From NCBI GenBank assembly GCA_013003335.1, contig JABDJT010000484.1:1-6450 (forward strand): a stretch of DNA of 6,450 nucleotides, read 5' to 3'. A program made the position numbers and the translations under genes. Numbering within the stretch: position 1 is the stretch's first letter; every line of letters starts with the position of its first letter. Positions 4,143 through 6,450 of the stretch are shown here, piece after piece. The notes beneath the pieces are model-generated. The model had not been told where the DNA came from and searched no databases. It worked only from the letters and a program-made list of their open reading frames with translations. This stretch comes from Verrucomicrobiales bacterium. Its GTDB lineage: Bacteria > Verrucomicrobiota > Verrucomicrobiia > Verrucomicrobiales > DEV007.

Positions 4143-6450
4143 ATGAAACACCGCCTGCCTGCCCTGTTGTGTGCCCTTTTCTTTTTCTCCGGATTCTCTC
4201 CGGCGGACGACGAAGACAAGAAAGACAAAGACGAAAAGTCTTTTGCCGATGTGGTGAAAAATTGCGACCTGAAGGACGGTCTGTTCAATTTGTACCAGGA
4301 CCGCGACGACGGGACGGTTTACCTGGCGGTCACGAACGAACAGCTCGACTCGGAATACATCCACTTTGCCTACGTTCTGGACGGCGTGCCTTCGCTGGGG
4401 CTGTTCCGCGGAAATTTCCTGTGGGAACAGGTGTTGACGGTTCGGCGTCATTTCGACCGGATTGAGTTTGTCGCGCAAAACACAGGCTTTTATTTCGATC
4501 CCAAAAACGCCATTTCAAAAGCGGCGGAGGCAAACATCTCCCCGGCCGTGCTGGCCAGCCAGGAGATCGTGGCGACGACCGAAGACAAAACCACGCACCT
4601 GATCAAGGCCGACGACCTGTTCCTGAAAGAGTTTTTCGCCCAGGTCAAGCGGGCCACGAAAGACGACGACAAAAAAGATCGACTGGTACTCGGTGACCTG
4701 TCGGAGGACCGGACCCGTTTCCGCGAGCTTCGAAATTATCCGGAAAACTCCCTCCTCCGTGTCGATTACGTCTACGAAAATGCCCGCCCCAAGGAATGGG
4801 GCGAGGACGACGTGACGGACGCCCGATACATCACGATCGCCGTGCAGCACGCGCTCATCGCGATGCCGGAAAACGATTATCTCCCGCGCATCGAGGACCC
4901 GAGAGTCGGCTACTTCACCACGAAAAACACAGACCTGACTTCGGCCCGTTCCGCGAACTACCGCGACCTGGTGCACCGTTGGCACCTGAAAAAGAAAAAT
5001 CCGGATGCCGAAAAATCGGACCCGGTCGAGCCGATCACGTGGTGGATTGAAAACACCACGCCGGAAGAACTGCGCGAGACGATCAAGAAAGGCGTGGAGG
5101 CGTGGAATCCGGCTTTCGAATCGGCCGGTTTCACCAATGCGGTCGTCTGCAAAGTTCAACCGGACGACGCAGACTGGGATGCGGGCGACATCCGCTACAA
5201 CCTCCTGCGCTGGACGAGTTCCCCCGACCCTCCGTTCGGCGGTTACGGCCCCAGCTTCGTGAATCCGAGAACCGGCCAGATCATCGGGGCGGATATCATG
5301 CTGGAATATGTCTTCCTGACCAACCGGATCCGGCTTCGGGAATTACTCCAAAAAACGGAAGGTGCGGCTCCGTTTGTGAAACCGCCGGCGGGCTACGAAG
5401 ATCGGTTCCCGTTCAACTTGAGAAATCGCCAGCGCGGCATGCAATTCTGTGAGGCCTCCGGTTTCCTCCACGAAAACACTGTGGCCGCGCAGGCCATCCT
5501 CGCCGTCGGCGGTGCCAGCGAAATCGAGATGGAGGAATTGATCGAAGAGGCGCTGATCGACCTGATCCTTCACGAAGTCGGCCACACGCTGGGATTGAAT
5601 CACAATTTCCTCGCCAGCACGCTGCATTCGCCAGACCAGATTCACGACAAAAAGGTGACCGGGAAACTCGGAGTCATTTCCTCGGTGATGGATTACACAC
5701 CGGCCAATATTTCCCGCGATCGAGACAAGCAGGGGCACTACTTTTCCGTCGTGCCGGGCCCCTATGATCACTGGGCGATTCGCTTCGGCTATACCGAAAC
5801 CACGCCGGAGACCGAATCGGAAGTCATCGGCAACATTCTCGCCGAATCGACCAAGCCGGAGCACGCCTTCGGCAATGACGCCGATGATATGCGCTCGGCC
5901 GGCCGGGGGATTGATCCCCGAATCATGACCAACGATCTCACCAGCGATCCGATCGGTCACGCCATCGATTCGATGGAGCGGGTGCGTGAAACGATGGACG
6001 GCCTCGCCGAAAAATTTCCCGCCAAAGGAGACACCTGGCACGAACTGCGCAACGCGTTCACCAGCCTGATGCGCACCTACGACCGCAGCGCGCAAACCCT
6101 GACCCGCTACGTCGGCGGCGTGCAGATCGACCGTTCGGTCGTCGGTCAAAATGGAGCCGCACCCGCCCCGTTTCAGCCGATTCCGGCGGCCGAACAAAAA
6201 CGCGCTGCTGAAGCACTGGAAAAATTTGTCTTCGCCCCGGATGCCTTTTCTTTCATCCCGGCTGACCTCATCGCCCGCCTGCAATTGCAACGTCGGGGCT
6301 TTGAGCACTTCGATCTCGATGCTAACGAAGACCCGAAAATTCACTCCGCAGTGGCCTCGATCCAGTCGTCAGCGCTGAATCATCTTCTCCATAAGAACAC
6401 CCTTCAGCGCATGGTCGACTCCGACCTGTATGGAAACGACTACGAGCTGG
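4143..6450 (+). CDS. Secreted zinc-dependent metalloprotease, DUF5117/DUF4953 type, C-terminus beyond window
   Basis: The frame is open from the ATG at 4143 to the right edge (769 codons), so the C-terminal end is missing; relatives I recall are only somewhat longer. Residues 1-21 are a signal peptide (FFFSGFSPA, then DDE), followed by an Asp/Lys-rich stretch (22-32). An N-terminal GLFNLYQ segment (46-52) and the region up to about 290, including LPRIEDPRVGYF (247-258), resemble DUF5117-type domains. The later part has ITWWIENT (298-305), a helix with VEAWNPAFESAGF (318-330), DIRYN (349-353) and a DUF4953-type catalytic core. The zinc motif is HEVGHTLGLNH (H477, E478, H481, H487), with a Met-turn-like SSVMDYTPA (M516) and YDHWAIRFGY (541-550). 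This is a metzincin-like active site with every key residue present. It probably degrades proteins outside the cytoplasm; the substrate is unknown. No Shine-Dalgarno precedes the ATG. A terminator separates it from the upstream gene, so it is probably transcribed independently. Confidence 0.88.
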   Translation, partial: MKHRLPALLCALFFFSGFSPADDEDKKDKDEKSFADVVKNCDLKDGLFNLYQDRDDGTVYLAVTNEQLDSEYIHFAYVLDGVPSLGLFRGNFLWEQVLTVRRHFDRIEFVAQNTGFYFDPKNAISKAAEANISPAVLASQEIVATTEDKTTHLIKADDLFLKEFFAQVKRATKDDDKKDRLVLGDLSEDRTRFRELRNYPENSLLRVDYVYENARPKEWGEDDVTDARYITIAVQHALIAMPENDYLPRIEDPRVGYFTTKNTDLTSARSANYRDLVHRWHLKKKNPDAEKSDPVEPITWWIENTTPEELRETIKKGVEAWNPAFESAGFTNAVVCKVQPDDADWDAGDIRYNLLRWTSSPDPPFGGYGPSFVNPRTGQIIGADIMLEYVFLTNRIRLRELLQKTEGAAPFVKPPAGYEDRFPFNLRNRQRGMQFCEASGFLHENTVAAQAILAVGGASEIEMEELIEEALIDLILHEVGHTLGLNHNFLASTLHSPDQIHDKKVTGKLGVISSVMDYTPANISRDRDKQGHYFSVVPGPYDHWAIRFGYTETTPETESEVIGNILAESTKPEHAFGNDADDMRSAGRGIDPRIMTNDLTSDPIGHAIDSMERVRETMDGLAEKFPAKGDTWHELRNAFTSLMRTYDRSAQTLTRYVGGVQIDRSVVGQNGAAPAPFQPIPAAEQKRAAEALEKFVFAPDAFSFIPADLIARLQLQRRGFEHFDLDANEDPKIHSAVASIQSSALNHLLHKNTLQRMVDSDLYGNDYEL

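Noticed and set aside
5343..6344. Minus-strand open frame of 333 codons within the metalloprotease
   Set aside because: The plus strand carries an intact zinc protease with HExxHxxGxxH and a Met-turn, and the antisense product has no recognisable domain or signal.
4143..6450. Metalloprotease as part of the cyanophycin pathway
   Set aside because: A terminator separates the genes, and cyanophycin is known to resist ordinary proteases. Adjacency alone does not support a shared role.

Overview
The window has about 55-60% GC in most genes. It shows a mostly secreted, catabolic gene set: a thioredoxin-fold protein, a TIM-barrel sugar isomerase, a small secreted orphan, a two-domain cyanophycinase/isoaspartyl peptidase and a large DUF5117/DUF4953-type zinc metalloprotease. 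No start codon has a convincing Shine-Dalgarno sequence. The gene families and the lack of Shine-Dalgarno sites suggest a planctomycete or related environmental bacterium. This is an inference; no rRNA or other marker gene is present.

Layout. On the minus strand, 1356-484 encodes a sugar phosphate isomerase/epimerase-like protein. It is followed 45 bp later by a secreted thioredoxin-like protein (438 to the left edge, partial), and the pair looks like one operon. A 185-bp divergent intergenic region (1357-1541) follows. It holds a perfect 14-bp AT-cored palindrome that overlaps a candidate -10 box of the leftward operon. On the plus strand there are a secreted orphan of 199 aa (1542-2141, lower GC than its neighbours), then after 90 bp the bifunctional enzyme (2232-4004), a hairpin terminator (4051-4097), and a metalloprotease that runs off the right edge (4143-6450).

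The centrepiece is the 590-aa protein at 2232-4004. It has a signal peptide, an S51 cyanophycinase domain and a complete plant-type asparaginase/isoaspartyl peptidase (Ntn-hydrolase, T2) domain. The first domain should cut cyanophycin (a poly-Asp backbone with Arg side chains) into beta-Asp-Arg. The second is of the type that splits beta-aspartyl dipeptides into free amino acids. Both catalytic sets are intact, so one exported polypeptide may carry the whole route from polymer to aspartate plus arginine. Export and the absence of a cyanophycin synthetase in the window suggest scavenging of polymer released by other cells rather than turnover of an internal store.

No tRNA, rRNA, CRISPR array, insertion sequence or long repeat was seen. 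No gene-free stretch exceeds 300 bp.
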